A DNA stretch of 64,000 bases from Chloroflexota bacterium (GCA_020161935.1 JAIUNI010000021.1:1-64000), one strand, 5' to 3'; counted from the first letter of the stretch, positions 32,001 through 40,306 are shown. The notes: generated by a model not told the origin, from the letters alone. A program made the numbers and translations.

Positions 32001-32421
32001 TCAGGGGAGCGCTGATGCCAAAATAGAGTAAGTCAAGAACTTTTTCAAATGTGATCGGTTTAGGCCGCCAACGCATCAGCAAATAAGCGCCGACGACTGC
32101 GCCCAACGTGTTGCCCAGAGCGATCATCATAACCGCCGGAAATGTAACACCCGTCCCTAAGTTGACGAAAAATGCACCGAGCGTGATGCCGACCCATAAC
32201 CGCAGCCCGCCAAATATGAGGATGACCAGCGCGAACGCAGCGGCTGCCCACACCAACGAGACATTATGATGCAGGATGGCGAACTGAAGTCCAATTTTCC
32301 CGACCGACCAATAAACCAACGCGGTGACAACCACTGCAAGGGTATACGGAATCCGATACTGGTAGATGGTTATTGGAGTGGTTAGAACGGGCGCAACCCG
32401 CGAAACGACAGGCAGATTCAT
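29065..32421 (-). CDS. Multi-sensor hybrid-type histidine kinase (MASE1-PAS-PAS-GAF-PAS-HisKA-HATPase)
   Basis: An 1118-residue membrane sensor kinase. Residues about 20-310 are a MASE1 domain with eight or so helices (YWSVGKIGLQFA, WWMGDSIGILVLGPVLL). Two PAS domains follow (near 335-450 and 460-575), then a GAF-like domain (590-745) and a third PAS (755-880). The transmitter has the phosphorylated His near 904 in ADVTHELRTPLT, the N box in NLVANAINYT, and DTGMGI and GTGLGLSIV. No receiver domain or adjacent response regulator is seen, so it is an orphan kinase; the signal is unknown. Confidence 0.9.
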   Translation of the reverse strand: MNLPVVSRVAPVLTTPITIYQYRIPYTLAVVVTALVYWSVGKIGLQFAILHHNVSLVWAAAAFALVILIFGGLRLWVGITLGAFFVNLGTGVTFPAVMMIALGNTLGAVVGAYLLMRWRPKPITFEKVLDLLYFGISAPLIGAFISATIGTLALVLTGSIAGQAVSRIWLEWWMGDSIGILVLGPVLLLWGINPKLGSRNQRWLELIGVSCGAVVVSFIIFARDNSPLTDYPLIFLIFPVLIWAALRFSIRTNVTVCLVIALVSGIGIASQPESLSVDDLHRQFVYLWTFIAVTNLSAIALTAITTDRRRIEVELARERDYVVQVMNAMAHGVAVTDLDGRFEYVNPAYAQMLGYPQEALVGKLPGEVLSPDERAIVSNTAIRMTSDLRTVYETRFHRQDGTTLDVLVNGSMRRDQNHVTGIITAVTDLTLQKKTEAALQHSEARLRTIINNLPFDLWVQDVEGRCILQTPESIRLWGNVQGKKTEEIAVSLDVLQRWRDMNMQVFAGNTLRGNVVYDTNGQSHNYYYISSPIRDADLTHIGIMGINIDITEQVAAQRALQESEGHSKTFLERLKDLQDITIELTQIDDFDAFTRRAIELGRSRLKFERIGLWLIDADNPAYTVGTFGTHEDGSVRDERGVRAPSSQILPQLVNLFQINDQKLYYKPETELLNEYSESVGTGWSAMGYLSDGRQIIGGLAADNYFTREPVHSNQLELLALYANALGHICVLKRAQAKLQESEARFRSVFVGANVGIALADVQGHLISINPALEQLLGYSAEECSRMTFTEITYPDDQDDNLDQFTRLLKGEINFYQLEKRYIRKDGALVWVRLNVAPYPHEGEANTLAIIENIDARKQAEAELQHLTASLEQRVTDRTAELRTANERLTELDRLKTKFIADVTHELRTPLTVLKTRAYLLQHSPPEKHAGHLIALTEQLERLTNFVNATLDLSRLELGQDRIAFGPIDLNNVVQQVVGALHPRAEIAGLQMTFHAGSIPNVSGEFNQLAQVVTNLVANAINYTSNGSITVTTGFDATKGEVSLRVEDTGMGISEADIPHLFTRFYRGEKAGQSNIPGTGLGLSIVKEIVDLHRGRIAVESQIGKGTTFTVYLPTPKLE

Positions 32422-32481
32422 AAGCAGCTTTCACACGAAGCTAAAACTTCGATAGCGGGCATCAGGACTGTTTCACTTCAT

Positions 32482-32501
32482 TTGTAATCATTGTATTACA
32501 A
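32482..32501. promoter_or_regulatory. Palindrome between divergent kinase and DUF4037 genes
   Basis: TTGTAAT (32482-32488) and ATTACAA (32495-32501) form a perfect 7-bp inverted repeat with a six-base spacer, the size of a dimeric repressor site. A TATAAT lies downstream on the plus strand in GGTTATAATGACC. No regulator can be assigned. Confidence 0.3.
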
Positions 32502-32583
32502 GTTTTGAAGGGGAAGGTTACAGAGTTGGCTGCTAAGGTTATAATGACCTCCCTTTTAGGAAACGGGGTTAAGAGGTGACAAA

Positions 32584-33675
32584 ATGCCGGAGTTCATACC
32601 GGGGTTGAAATTGAGCGAAGGGTTTTATCATGAAGCCGTTCGCCCGATTTTAGATCGCCACTGGCAGGGTTTAGCTTACAGCGCGGCAGTCATCGGCAGC
32701 GGTTCGGAAGTGCTGGGATTCGATACCGTCATGTCCAGCGATCACCATTGGGGGCCGAGGGTGATGTTGTTCCTGAGCGAAGTCGATTATGCCCAACATC
32801 ATGAGGCAATTAGCGAACAGTTCGGGCATGAACTGCCGTTTGAATTTCGCGGTTATTCCACACACTTTTCCCCGCCGAACCCCGATGATAACGGCGTACA
32901 GTTGCTGGCAACAACGACGACCCGCCCGATTAACCACCGCGTCGAATTGTGGACGTTTAACCGCTACTTTGGCGAGGAATTTGGCCTTGAGTACAGCAGT
33001 ACCTTAACCCCTGCCGACTGGCTCACCATACCCTCGCAAAACTTGCGGGCGTTTACAGCCGGTGCGGTTTACCACGATGAACTTGGCCTAGAGGCGGCGC
33101 GTGAGGCATTCCGCTACTATCCGCATGATGTGTGGTTATATCTCTTAGCGGCGGGTTGGACACGAATCGCACAAGAAGAAGCCTTCGTCGGTCGTACAGG
33201 CTCGGTTGGTGACGAAATCGGTTCGCAGGTGATCGCGACGCGGCTGGTGCGCGACATCATGCGGCTGTGCTTCTTGATGGAAAAGCAGCACGCACCCTAT
33301 CCCAAATGGTTCGGCACAGCCTTTGCTCAACTGAAGTGCGCCAATCAGCTTTCCCCGATGCTGCGGTCGGTGATGCTGGCGCAATCATGGCGTGAGCGCG
33401 AACAAAGCCTGTCCCAAGCCTACGAGGCACTTGCTGAGATGCACAACGCGCTGGACATTACCGAAGCGCTGCCGACCCGCGTGAGTAATTACTTCGGGCG
33501 ACCCTTCAAGGTCATTCACGGAGATCATTTCGCGGCGGCGATCAAAGCACAGATTCATGACGAGGCCGTAAAAAGTATTCCAGTGAACATCGGTTCAATC
33601 GACCAATTCTCGGATTCGACCGACTTACTGGCAAATACGGAACGTCGGCGGCTGAAAATACTCTACAACGCCTAA
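32584..33675 (+). CDS. DUF4037 domain protein, nucleotidyltransferase-like
   Basis: A 363-residue cytoplasmic protein. The N-terminal part has AAVIGSGSEVLGFDTVMSSDHHWGPRVMLFL, the DUF4037 hallmark. It resembles the GS-x-D-x-D region of nucleotidyltransferases of the kanamycin/streptomycin resistance type, but the acidic pair here is D-x4-SDHHWG. The rest is helical with RHxxAQ-like stretches. The substrate is unknown. AGAGGTG precedes the ATG. It is followed by a DinB-like gene, perhaps co-transcribed. Confidence 0.8.
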   Translation: MPEFIPGLKLSEGFYHEAVRPILDRHWQGLAYSAAVIGSGSEVLGFDTVMSSDHHWGPRVMLFLSEVDYAQHHEAISEQFGHELPFEFRGYSTHFSPPNPDDNGVQLLATTTTRPINHRVELWTFNRYFGEEFGLEYSSTLTPADWLTIPSQNLRAFTAGAVYHDELGLEAAREAFRYYPHDVWLYLLAAGWTRIAQEEAFVGRTGSVGDEIGSQVIATRLVRDIMRLCFLMEKQHAPYPKWFGTAFAQLKCANQLSPMLRSVMLAQSWREREQSLSQAYEALAEMHNALDITEALPTRVSNYFGRPFKVIHGDHFAAAIKAQIHDEAVKSIPVNIGSIDQFSDSTDLLANTERRRLKILYNA

Positions 33676-33723
33676 TGTACCCGTGTTATTTTTGATGCTG
33701 TCCAAACGATAAAAGGTTATACG

Positions 33724-34281
33724 ATGAGTGATCCACAAACTCAAAACGAGATAATTCAACGCCTCGAAACGATCAGCCACGGTGTAACCAACAACTTACG
33801 CCAACTATCCGATAGACAATTCTCAGACGGAACGGAGTCCGAGTGGTCGGCAGAAAGTTATCTCAAACACCTGCTCTTGAGCATCAAACCGCTAGCCAAA
33901 GCCATCCATTTTCCGGCTGACCAGTTACAAAGTATGTTCGGTCTTTCAGAACAGCCTTCTCGCTCGTACAGTGAGGTTGTCGCGGCCTACAAGAAGCGGC
34001 TGGACGAAGGGATACGCGCCGAAGATTTTTCGCCTGTGACCCCCGTAACTTACCGATTTCCCGATGGCGTGACTGATACGCGGGGCTACTTACTCCAGTC
34101 ATGGGACGAAAGCAACGCCAAGTTGATTGACGGCGCGGCACGGCGGAGCGAAGCCGAACTCGACCGTTTACAGCTTCCGCACCCCGCGCTTGGCACGATC
34201 ACCCTGCGAGAAATATTGTTTTTCACCATCTTCCACAATGACCTGCATTGGCACGACATTCAACACGCGGGCGGCTTATGA
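33724..34281 (+). CDS. DinB-like superfamily protein
   Basis: A 185-residue four-helix-bundle protein of the DinB/YfiT type. The metal-binding His pattern is suggested by YLKHLLLS early on and by HNDLHWHDIQHAGG at the C-terminus. Members include bacillithiol or mycothiol S-transferases and many proteins of unknown function. Its last four bases overlap the next gene (ATGA), indicating translational coupling with a secreted M23 peptidase. Confidence 0.75.
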   Translation: MSDPQTQNEIIQRLETISHGVTNNLRQLSDRQFSDGTESEWSAESYLKHLLLSIKPLAKAIHFPADQLQSMFGLSEQPSRSYSEVVAAYKKRLDEGIRAEDFSPVTPVTYRFPDGVTDTRGYLLQSWDESNAKLIDGAARRSEAELDRLQLPHPALGTITLREILFFTIFHNDLHWHDIQHAGGL

Positions 34282-35906
34282 CCAGTAACGTAAGCTTTGT
34301 GCAGTGGCGGAAGTGTTTACATCCGGCAGTTCTCCTGCTGCTCGCCGTGAGTTTGTCGTTTAGTTCTCACGAGGCCGTGCAAGCGCAGGTCGCAGACTGC
34401 GGTGTCGTCGATGCCATTGATTATCCGGTCGATCAGTTGGAGAGTGGCTACGATGACTTCGGTCGCTTCCGCAGTAACTTCGGCGGGAATCATACTGGAC
34501 TCGACCTCGCTTTCGACCGCTGGTACGACCCGGTGATGGCAGCCGCACGTGGTATGGTTACGTACTCCGATACGGCAGGCTGGGACACCGAAAAAGGTGT
34601 GGTCATCGTCTCGCATGACTTCCCTGACGGCACCCGCGCCTACAGCCTGTACGGGCATGTGGAAGAAACCGATACAATCCGTTTACCAGCGGTCGGCACC
34701 TGCGTTGAACGCGGGCAAATTATCGCGGCGGTTGGATGGCCTTCCCGCGGGAGGCCACACCTGCATTTCGAACTTCGCACAATCTTGCCCCGCGAAGGTG
34801 GCCCCGGCTATGTCAGTAATAATCCGCTTGATGGTGGCTGGTATAACCCGTTGGATTTTATCGCGCTGTGGCGGGCAAAATTCAAACCGGCTTTCGTGCA
34901 AGCGATTTCGTTTGATACAGTCGCCAGTTTACCGCCGACCCAGATGGACAATGGCGCATATCTGACTGCCAGCGAGACAACGGTCAGCGCGATGATGCCA
35001 CCCAACCAACTCCTGTGGCAAATTCAAACCGACAGCGACATCAACGGGATCGCCGCTCTCTCTGGTGACCGTGTAGTGGTGCATACCGAAAGCGGGCAAG
35101 CGCTGACACTGGAAGGCGGGCGTTACGGCTCGATCTGGAATGTCGCGAGTGTTGAAGCACCGTTCGTCGTGTTAGGGGAACGGATTATCTTCCTGATGCA
35201 GGACGGCAGCCTCAACGCCTACAGCGCGGCAGGAACGCTCATCTGGACACTGCCCACAAACGGCGAGGTGGTGTACTTCGGCGGGAACGGCAGTGAACTG
35301 GCCTTCGCGGTCGAGACGAGTGACGGGGTAACGTGGCAAACCATGAACGCCGAGGGGCAAGGGCCAAACGCTGTGCAGTTGAAAAACGCACCGCTCGTCA
35401 GCCCTGAGGCGGATGGACGCTGGCTGGTACTCGATGGTCAGGAGTTGATGCATATACACTTAGGCCAAGTTCAAGCGATTGCGACCCTGCCCCAACGAGT
35501 TGAACCAACAGCGCGGCTTACATCAGACGCGCTTGGCAACGTATACATCTACTGGGGTGACAGCGAACGGGTACTGCTTGCGATTGGCACGGATGGGCAA
35601 ACCCGTTGGCGAGCGGAATACCCGCGCGAAGGCGAATTTGACGAGCCGCTGCTGGCTGCGGGAAACGGCTGCCTGCTGTATACACTCGACGTGGATGGCA
35701 TGTTGAACGCCATCAACGCAGCCGACGGAACCCTCGTTGAGCAAGTTGGGCTGTACGCCGGAGGCCGACGCGCGACCAATCCCGCTGCACGGCTGCTCAA
35801 GGTGGACGCGGCGGAACAGGTGTATGTCGCCAGCGGCTTCCTAACGTTGATGGTCTTTGACGGTACGAAACTGGGGAACGCAGGAACCGATTGCTTGGGC
35901 GGATAA
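34278..35906 (+). CDS. Secreted M23 peptidase with PQQ-like beta-propeller
   Basis: A 542-residue exported protein. A signal peptide (LHPAVLLLLAVSLSFSSHEAVQA) is followed by a LytM/M23 zinc peptidase domain with ligands in NHTGLDLAFD and RPHLHFE. These enzymes cleave peptide bridges in cell wall or elastin. From about residue 245 come repeated blade-like strands (LLWQIQTDSDINGIAALSGDR, LIWTLPTNGEVVYFGG, TRWRAEYPREGEFDEPLLA, GTLVEQVGLYAG), a PQQ/outer-membrane-BamB-like propeller. The start at 34278 overlaps the stop of the DinB gene as ATGA. Confidence 0.85.
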   Translation: MTSNVSFVQWRKCLHPAVLLLLAVSLSFSSHEAVQAQVADCGVVDAIDYPVDQLESGYDDFGRFRSNFGGNHTGLDLAFDRWYDPVMAAARGMVTYSDTAGWDTEKGVVIVSHDFPDGTRAYSLYGHVEETDTIRLPAVGTCVERGQIIAAVGWPSRGRPHLHFELRTILPREGGPGYVSNNPLDGGWYNPLDFIALWRAKFKPAFVQAISFDTVASLPPTQMDNGAYLTASETTVSAMMPPNQLLWQIQTDSDINGIAALSGDRVVVHTESGQALTLEGGRYGSIWNVASVEAPFVVLGERIIFLMQDGSLNAYSAAGTLIWTLPTNGEVVYFGGNGSELAFAVETSDGVTWQTMNAEGQGPNAVQLKNAPLVSPEADGRWLVLDGQELMHIHLGQVQAIATLPQRVEPTARLTSDALGNVYIYWGDSERVLLAIGTDGQTRWRAEYPREGEFDEPLLAAGNGCLLYTLDVDGMLNAINAADGTLVEQVGLYAGGRRATNPAARLLKVDAAEQVYVASGFLTLMVFDGTKLGNAGTDCLGG

Positions 35907-35937
35907 TTTTATTGGCGATTGTAAGTAGGATGACATC

Positions 35938-37068
35938 ATGCGGATTGAAGCGGATTTTGAATGCGGGAATGCGATTGTTGAGCAGGTTTCGGATACCGAA
36001 GCGGTTATCAATATTCGCCCGGATAGCAACGCACAATACTTCCAGTGGTTTCACTTTCGGGTCACGGGGGAAGCCGGCAAGCTGCGAACGTTTACGCTCG
36101 CGAACGCCAAAGTCGCCAGCTATCCCCATGCGTGGAACGGCTACCGCGCCCTCGCCTCGTATAACGGAACGGATTGGTTCCGTGTACAAACCTGCTACAC
36201 CGAAGGCAAGCTGACGATCCGTCACCGCGCCACACAAACCAGCACGACTTATACCTTCTTTGTCCCGTACTTCGAGGCGCAGCGTGAACAACTACTTGAT
36301 GACTGTGCGAAGGCTGGCGAACGGCGGCTGATCGTAAACACGCCCAACAATCGTCCGGTGGAGATGATCGTTTTCGGCAACCCAAACGCGAAACGCAAAG
36401 CATGGGTGATCGCGCGGCAGCACGCGGGCGAACCGATGGCGGAATACTGCATCGACGGGCTGATGCGGCGGTTAGCGGACGGGCAGGATGAACTGGTCAA
36501 GCAGTTGTTTGAAGCCGACATTGCCTTCTTCTGCATCCCGAATGTGAACCCCGACGGCAGCGCCTTCGGCAACCTGCGGGCGAACGCAGCCGGAATCGAC
36601 CTCAACCGCGATTGGAAGCAGGGAGTCGAGCCGAAATCGGTGGAAGTGGGCGCAATCCTCAGAGTGATGGAGGCCGAAGGGGTCGATTTCTTCTACGACA
36701 TTCATGGGGACGAGGCCAGCCAGTATGTGTGGTTGGTACAGCCGCACGCCGAACTGATCGTTGAAGACAATAAACCCCTGCAAGAGGGCATGGAAACCTT
36801 CGTTCGTGAACGGTACGCCGAGTATGGGCCAGACCCGATTTATGATATTCCGGCGAACGAAAACGACCCGCTTCCGAAACCGGCTGATACTGGCATGGCG
36901 ATTGATTATGTGGCATGGCGGTTTAAATGCCCCAGCTTGATCGTCGAGCTGCCGTTTAAGGATACGATTGGGGCGGATACCACAATCGACAGTTTGCTCG
37001 CGGCGGGGTGCGAGGCTTTCGGGCGGGACAGTGTGGAGATGATCGCGGAAGTCTTGCTCGGCAAGTAG
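35938..37068 (+). CDS. M14 zinc carboxypeptidase, cytosolic CCP-like
   Basis: A 376-residue protein without a signal peptide. Residues 1-120 match the beta-sandwich domain typical of cytosolic carboxypeptidases (DSNAQYFQWFHFRVTG, Y-x8-GTDWFRV). The catalytic domain has the zinc ligands in RQHAGEPMAEY (His and Glu) and in FFYDIHGDE (His), IPNVNPDGSAFGN with RANAAGIDLNRDW, and the general-base Glu in LIVELPFKD. In eukaryotes relatives remove glutamates from tubulin; bacterial substrates are unknown. AGGATG precedes the ATG. Confidence 0.9.
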   Translation: MRIEADFECGNAIVEQVSDTEAVINIRPDSNAQYFQWFHFRVTGEAGKLRTFTLANAKVASYPHAWNGYRALASYNGTDWFRVQTCYTEGKLTIRHRATQTSTTYTFFVPYFEAQREQLLDDCAKAGERRLIVNTPNNRPVEMIVFGNPNAKRKAWVIARQHAGEPMAEYCIDGLMRRLADGQDELVKQLFEADIAFFCIPNVNPDGSAFGNLRANAAGIDLNRDWKQGVEPKSVEVGAILRVMEAEGVDFFYDIHGDEASQYVWLVQPHAELIVEDNKPLQEGMETFVRERYAEYGPDPIYDIPANENDPLPKPADTGMAIDYVAWRFKCPSLIVELPFKDTIGADTTIDSLLAAGCEAFGRDSVEMIAEVLLGK

Positions 37069-37170
37069 AATTAAGACTGAGCGAGAAATAGCCTTAAGGT
37101 ACTATGCGTTGGCGCAAGCGAAATTCGAGTATAGTTGAGAGTAGTACTTGCACAACAAAAGGCCGAATAT

Positions 37171-38808
37171 ATGACGACTGCCACACTACCGGAACCGCGC
37201 CAATCCAACAAACTGAAATGGGGGCTATTATTTTTAGTCGCCGCGTTTATTCTTATCGCTGTCATGCTGGCAGTCGCGTTCACACAATCCGGCGCACCGA
37301 CTGAACAAGCTATCTTACCGGAAACCAATTCGATCCAAGCCGCAGCCCTTCAAACGACATCAGCACCGCTGCTGGTTTGGGTAGCGAAAGGCGCAGCACC
37401 CGGCAGCCAAAGTGCTTCCGAACCGGGGCAGCTTGCTTACCTCGGCAGTGACGGTGTGGCCGAAACCGTGCTGGAACTTCCGGCGCAGGTTTCGCGGGTG
37501 GAGTCGTGCGGGGATACGGCGCTTTCACCGGACGGCAGCACCTACGCCTTTTACGTGGGACTGGATAAGGGCAGCCTGTACGCGATGCACGAGGGCGAGA
37601 CCCCTGTGAAGGTCAGCGACGTACAAGCGCTCACCTGCTTGGGGGGCGGCACCTTCCAGTACTCGCCAGACGGTTCACAGTTGGGCTATATCTCGTATGA
37701 GGGCGACGCAGCCACCAGCGAATTCGCGGACGGCTTCCTGCACATCGCCAGCACCAGCGACTTCAGCGAGGTTTATTCGTACGAAAATGTGACCGCGTTC
37801 GACCTGACGGAAACCGGCGCGGCGTTCGTCAGCTTCTTTACCAACGACCAGAACGAAGCCGATGAAGCGGCGATCATGGTTTGGAACGGCAGTGGTCAGC
37901 AGGAAGTGGCGACCTTGAACCCTGCCAGTGACGATTGCAAGTTCACCAGCGCGTCCATCGCGGGGCTGGCAGATGGCAAGCTGCTGCTGGTGCTCGGTCA
38001 CCGCTGCAAGAGTGGGGATACCACGACCAATTGGCAGCTCTACTCGGTTGATCCGGCAGACCGCAGCGCAACCTTAGCGGCCAGCGCGTCGCAGCCGGGG
38101 GCATTTGCCTCGTTCGCGCGGAGCAACCGGATTTACCTCTCGCCGGAAGGCGACCAAGCGTTGTTCACCGTGCCGGACGGCATCACAGCCAACACGGTTG
38201 GTTTGAAGCGCGTGAGTGTCGAGAACCTGTCCTTGGCGGATGTCCTTGATAAGCAGGTGGTTGCGGCAACCTACAACGGTGCGCCGAATGCCTTCCCGCG
38301 TGTTTCGCCGGATGGGAACTGGCTGACTGCGGTAGTAACTTCCCCGAACGGCGAGAACAGCTTATACGTATGGAGCCTGACTGACCCGGCGGTCGCGCCG
38401 ATTATGGTGAGCGCGGGCAGCACGGGCGATACGGTGTCCAGCCTCGCGTTCACACCGGACAGCAGTCGATTGCTGGCGGTGGTCGGCGGTGCAGACACGG
38501 CGAGTAATTCGTTGATCGCGATTGAGACGGCTAACGGACGCGACTCGCGGATTGCGCGTGGGCATTTCGGTAAGGGTTTGACGATTTCACCGGACGGCAG
38601 CACGGTTGCCCTGCTCGACTGGCAAATCCCCTCGGATACGACCCAGCAGCCGTATACCAATCTGGTAAGCATCAACCTGAACGACGGTTCAACGACCACG
38701 CTTTATACGGGCGCGGATGTGGTGGACGGCAAGGTGAGCAACCAACGCTTCGCCTTCCCGATGACGTGGATTGGCGCGGCGCAAACCACAACGACGGCCA
38801 GTGGGTAA
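37171..38808 (+). CDS. Membrane-anchored beta-propeller (TolB/WD40-like) protein
   Basis: A 545-residue protein with an N-terminal helix (KWGLLFLVAAFILIAVMLAV) and an outer part built of propeller blades: LAYLGSDGVAETVLELP, DTALSPDGSTYAFYV, FQYSPDGSQLGYISY, RVSPDGNWLTAVVTSP, LAFTPDSSRLLAVVG, LTISPDGSTVALLDW. The repeated SPDG words are typical of TolB-type blades. It is probably a surface scaffold. The ATG at 37171 has AAGG upstream; the longer frame from 37135 is rejected. A terminator and repeats follow. Confidence 0.8.
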   Translation: MTTATLPEPRQSNKLKWGLLFLVAAFILIAVMLAVAFTQSGAPTEQAILPETNSIQAAALQTTSAPLLVWVAKGAAPGSQSASEPGQLAYLGSDGVAETVLELPAQVSRVESCGDTALSPDGSTYAFYVGLDKGSLYAMHEGETPVKVSDVQALTCLGGGTFQYSPDGSQLGYISYEGDAATSEFADGFLHIASTSDFSEVYSYENVTAFDLTETGAAFVSFFTNDQNEADEAAIMVWNGSGQQEVATLNPASDDCKFTSASIAGLADGKLLLVLGHRCKSGDTTTNWQLYSVDPADRSATLAASASQPGAFASFARSNRIYLSPEGDQALFTVPDGITANTVGLKRVSVENLSLADVLDKQVVAATYNGAPNAFPRVSPDGNWLTAVVTSPNGENSLYVWSLTDPAVAPIMVSAGSTGDTVSSLAFTPDSSRLLAVVGGADTASNSLIAIETANGRDSRIARGHFGKGLTISPDGSTVALLDWQIPSDTTQQPYTNLVSINLNDGSTTTLYTGADVVDGKVSNQRFAFPMTWIGAAQTTTTASG

Positions 38809-38810
38809 TT

Positions 38811-38846
38811 TTTAACCGCAAAGATCGCAGAGACATAGAGAGAAGG
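38811..38846 (+). repeat. A-rich dispersed repeat directly after a stop codon
   Basis: TTTTTAACCGCAAAGATCGC then AGAGACATAGAGAGAAGG, starting three bases past the stop. Similar words follow the stops of the genes ending at 42338, 48809 and 55330, always in the sense direction. Confidence 0.55.
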
Positions 38847-38850
38847 TTAT

Positions 38851-38884
38851 AAACAGCTCCGGTCTAAACGGGGCTGTTTTTATT
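38851..38884 (+). terminator. Terminator of the beta-propeller gene
   Basis: AAACAGC at 38851-38857 pairs with GCTGTTT at 38873-38879 (CC/GG extends the stem), followed by TTATT. Confidence 0.75.
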
Positions 38885-38891
38885 CGCTAAG

Positions 38892-39085
38892 GTTTCAAAC
38901 TGCACAAATTGCACATTTTCGCATATTTCCCGCCGAAATGGCTGGCGGGAGTCTCCCGTGCATCCGCTGAAGTGAGATTTTGTGGCGGCAGAAGTGAGGG
39001 AGCGCGGCGCTGAATTTTCGCATTTCAGCGGATTGTTCCCGTGTAACCGCCGCCGCATGCACTTCGGCGGATGTGAGGGAGAATG
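38892..39085 (-). repeat. About 200-nt structured GC-rich repeat, copy 3 (inverted)
   Basis: Reverse complement of the elements at 5262 and 24540. On the minus strand it runs ACATCCGCCGAAGTG ... GAACAATCCGCTGAAATG ... CAGCGCCGCGCTCCCTCACT ... TCCCGCCAGCCATTTCGGCG. The order and spacing of blocks are the same as in copy 2. On the minus strand it is preceded by a TATAAT at 39221-39216 and an A-rich repeat, as for the other copies. Confidence 0.68.
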
Positions 39086-39115
39086 CCGCCGAGAGTAGTT
39101 GCAAGTTTCAAGTAG

Positions 39116-39205
39116 CAAGTTACAAGTAAAGACAAATGCAGCTTAACCGCAGAGACGCAGAGGAATACAGAGAAATGCAATTTAACCGCCAAATCGCCAA
39201 GAGAA
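39116..39205 (+). repeat. A-rich dispersed repeat block
   Basis: AAGTTACAAGTAAAGACAAA, then TTAACCGCAGAGACGCAGAG with GAATACAGAG, then TTTAACCGCCAAATCGCCAA. It lies between the structured repeat (38892-39085) and the terminal-repeat element (39272-39370), mirroring the order at 24.2-24.7 kb. Confidence 0.6.
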
Positions 39206-39244
39206 TACAAAAGTCATTATAGCACAAAAGTTCCACTCCGTCGA

Positions 39245-39274
39245 GTTTTCCGTTCGAGTTGGGTTTGTTTTTTC
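39245..39274. repeat. 30-bp perfect dispersed repeat, inverted copy at 49751-49780
   Basis: GTTTTCCGTTCGAGTTGGGT followed by TTGTTTTTTC is present exactly in reverse complement at 49751-49780. Both copies lie in repeat clusters, next to TTTTGTGCTA words. Confidence 0.7.
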
Positions 39275-39370
39275 GGTGATGCACCTCTAAAGAGTTGGTA
39301 GTTATTGTTTTGAGTGAGAACTCGCTGATAATTTTCTCGCTTACCAACTCTCTAGCAGGGCATCACCGAA
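39272..39370. repeat. About 100-bp element with terminal inverted repeats, copy 2
   Basis: TTCGGTGATG (39272-39281) and CATCACCGAA (39361-39370) are perfect inverted ends; the interior matches 24184-24280 with only a few changes. The right flank TATGCAAACCTTTGG is the inverted form of the left flank of copy 1 (AAAGGTTTGAATA), so a full-length element may have had longer ends. Confidence 0.75.
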
Positions 39371-39403
39371 TATGCAAACCTTTGGTGGGGGTTGGCGCAT
39401 AAA

Positions 39404-39472
39404 CCCTCACCCCCACGATGGTACGTTCGCAGGCTCACTCCACCATCAGCCTCTCCCTCAGGGCGAGGGGGA
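39404..39472 (+). repeat. Dispersed 'ccctcacccc...ctcagggcgagg' repeat
   Basis: CCCTCACCCCCACGATGGTA, CGTTCGCAGGCTCACTC and CTCTCCCTCAGGGCGAGG. Related copies lie at 50019-50091 and 52187-52258, and a shorter one inside the gene at 39593-40306. The end CCTCTCCCTCAGGGCGAGG is nearly palindromic. Confidence 0.7.
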
Positions 39473-39592
39473 CAATACCTAGAGTGGTATTCCGCGTTAA
39501 ATACTAAAATAGCATTATCGCGTCACTACTCCAGAAATCAATCTTTTACACACGCTCACAGACCATTCCCTACAAGAGATGCGTTTGACCGT

Positions 39593-40306
39593 TTAGTTGG
39601 TGGATTGGTTACGGCTGTAAAAGCGTGCCTCGCTTTGGATGAAGTCGATGGCAGCAGCGATGGTCGGGTCAGGGGCGGTTGTGAGCGGCACGTCGAAGAC
39701 GGCGTGTGCGGTGAGGCGGGGTGCGCCGGTGATGAAGCTGACCTGCGCCGTGCCAACCTGTCCCACGGTGAGATCGGCGAGGTACAGTGTGTTATCGGTG
39801 ATGTGGGTGGTGGCAGCAGGTGTGAGCGAGATCATCAGTCCAGCCCTCACCCCCCGCTCGCTAAAGACGCTCGCAGCCTCTCCCTCAGGGCGAGGTGTGA
39901 AAGATTTATCGGTCACATTAGCGGTGAATTCAATGTTTTCGTGCGTCCAAGCGGAGGCGGTATCGACCAGCGCCATACCAAGCAGGTTATCGCGGAGGCG
40001 GGTACGGGATTCTGGTGTGAGGGCGTTGGTGACGTTGGCAGCATGGTAGCCCATCGCGTCGAGGGCGATGAGCGTAGAGCGACCATCGGTAGCGGTGCAG
40101 TGCCATATGTCGGACGCACAGGCGTTACCGAGGTCGAGCAGGTACACGCTGGGCGTTTGCGGCTGCACGGCGCAGATCATAACATCGCCTTCGTCATCCA
40201 CTGGCAGCGACTTGAGATAGCGGATAAAGGTGTGCAAGCGCGGCAGTAAGTCGAGGCTGCCACGCAGGTTCGAGGTGTAGAGGATGTGGAGGGGGTTGCT
40301 ATTCAT
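39593..40306 (-). CDS. Hypothetical protein, possibly a metallophosphatase-like relic, with a repeat insertion
   Basis: A 237-residue cytoplasmic protein. The start HILYTSNLRGSLDLLPRLHT recalls the first motif of 5'-nucleotidase-like phosphatases (TSDLHG), but the metal ligands Asp and His are replaced by Asn and Arg, so activity is doubtful. Residues about 135-157 (FTPRPEGEAASVFSERGVRA) come from a dispersed palindromic repeat that keeps the frame. Its start overlaps the stop of the upstream DinB gene by four bases. It is last in the crotonase operon. The function is not known. Confidence 0.6.
   Translation of the reverse strand: MNSNPLHILYTSNLRGSLDLLPRLHTFIRYLKSLPVDDEGDVMICAVQPQTPSVYLLDLGNACASDIWHCTATDGRSTLIALDAMGYHAANVTNALTPESRTRLRDNLLGMALVDTASAWTHENIEFTANVTDKSFTPRPEGEAASVFSERGVRAGLMISLTPAATTHITDNTLYLADLTVGQVGTAQVSFITGAPRLTAHAVFDVPLTTAPDPTIAAAIDFIQSEARFYSRNQSTN
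39841..39898 (-). repeat. Dispersed repeat inserted in frame within a coding sequence
   Basis: CCCTCACCCCCCGCTCGC ... GCAGCCTCTCCCTCAGGGCG then AGG matches both ends of the intergenic repeat at 39404-39472. It adds about 20 codons (PRPEGEAASVFSERGVRAGL) without a stop, lying between two ordinary-looking strands of the host protein. Confidence 0.7.
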
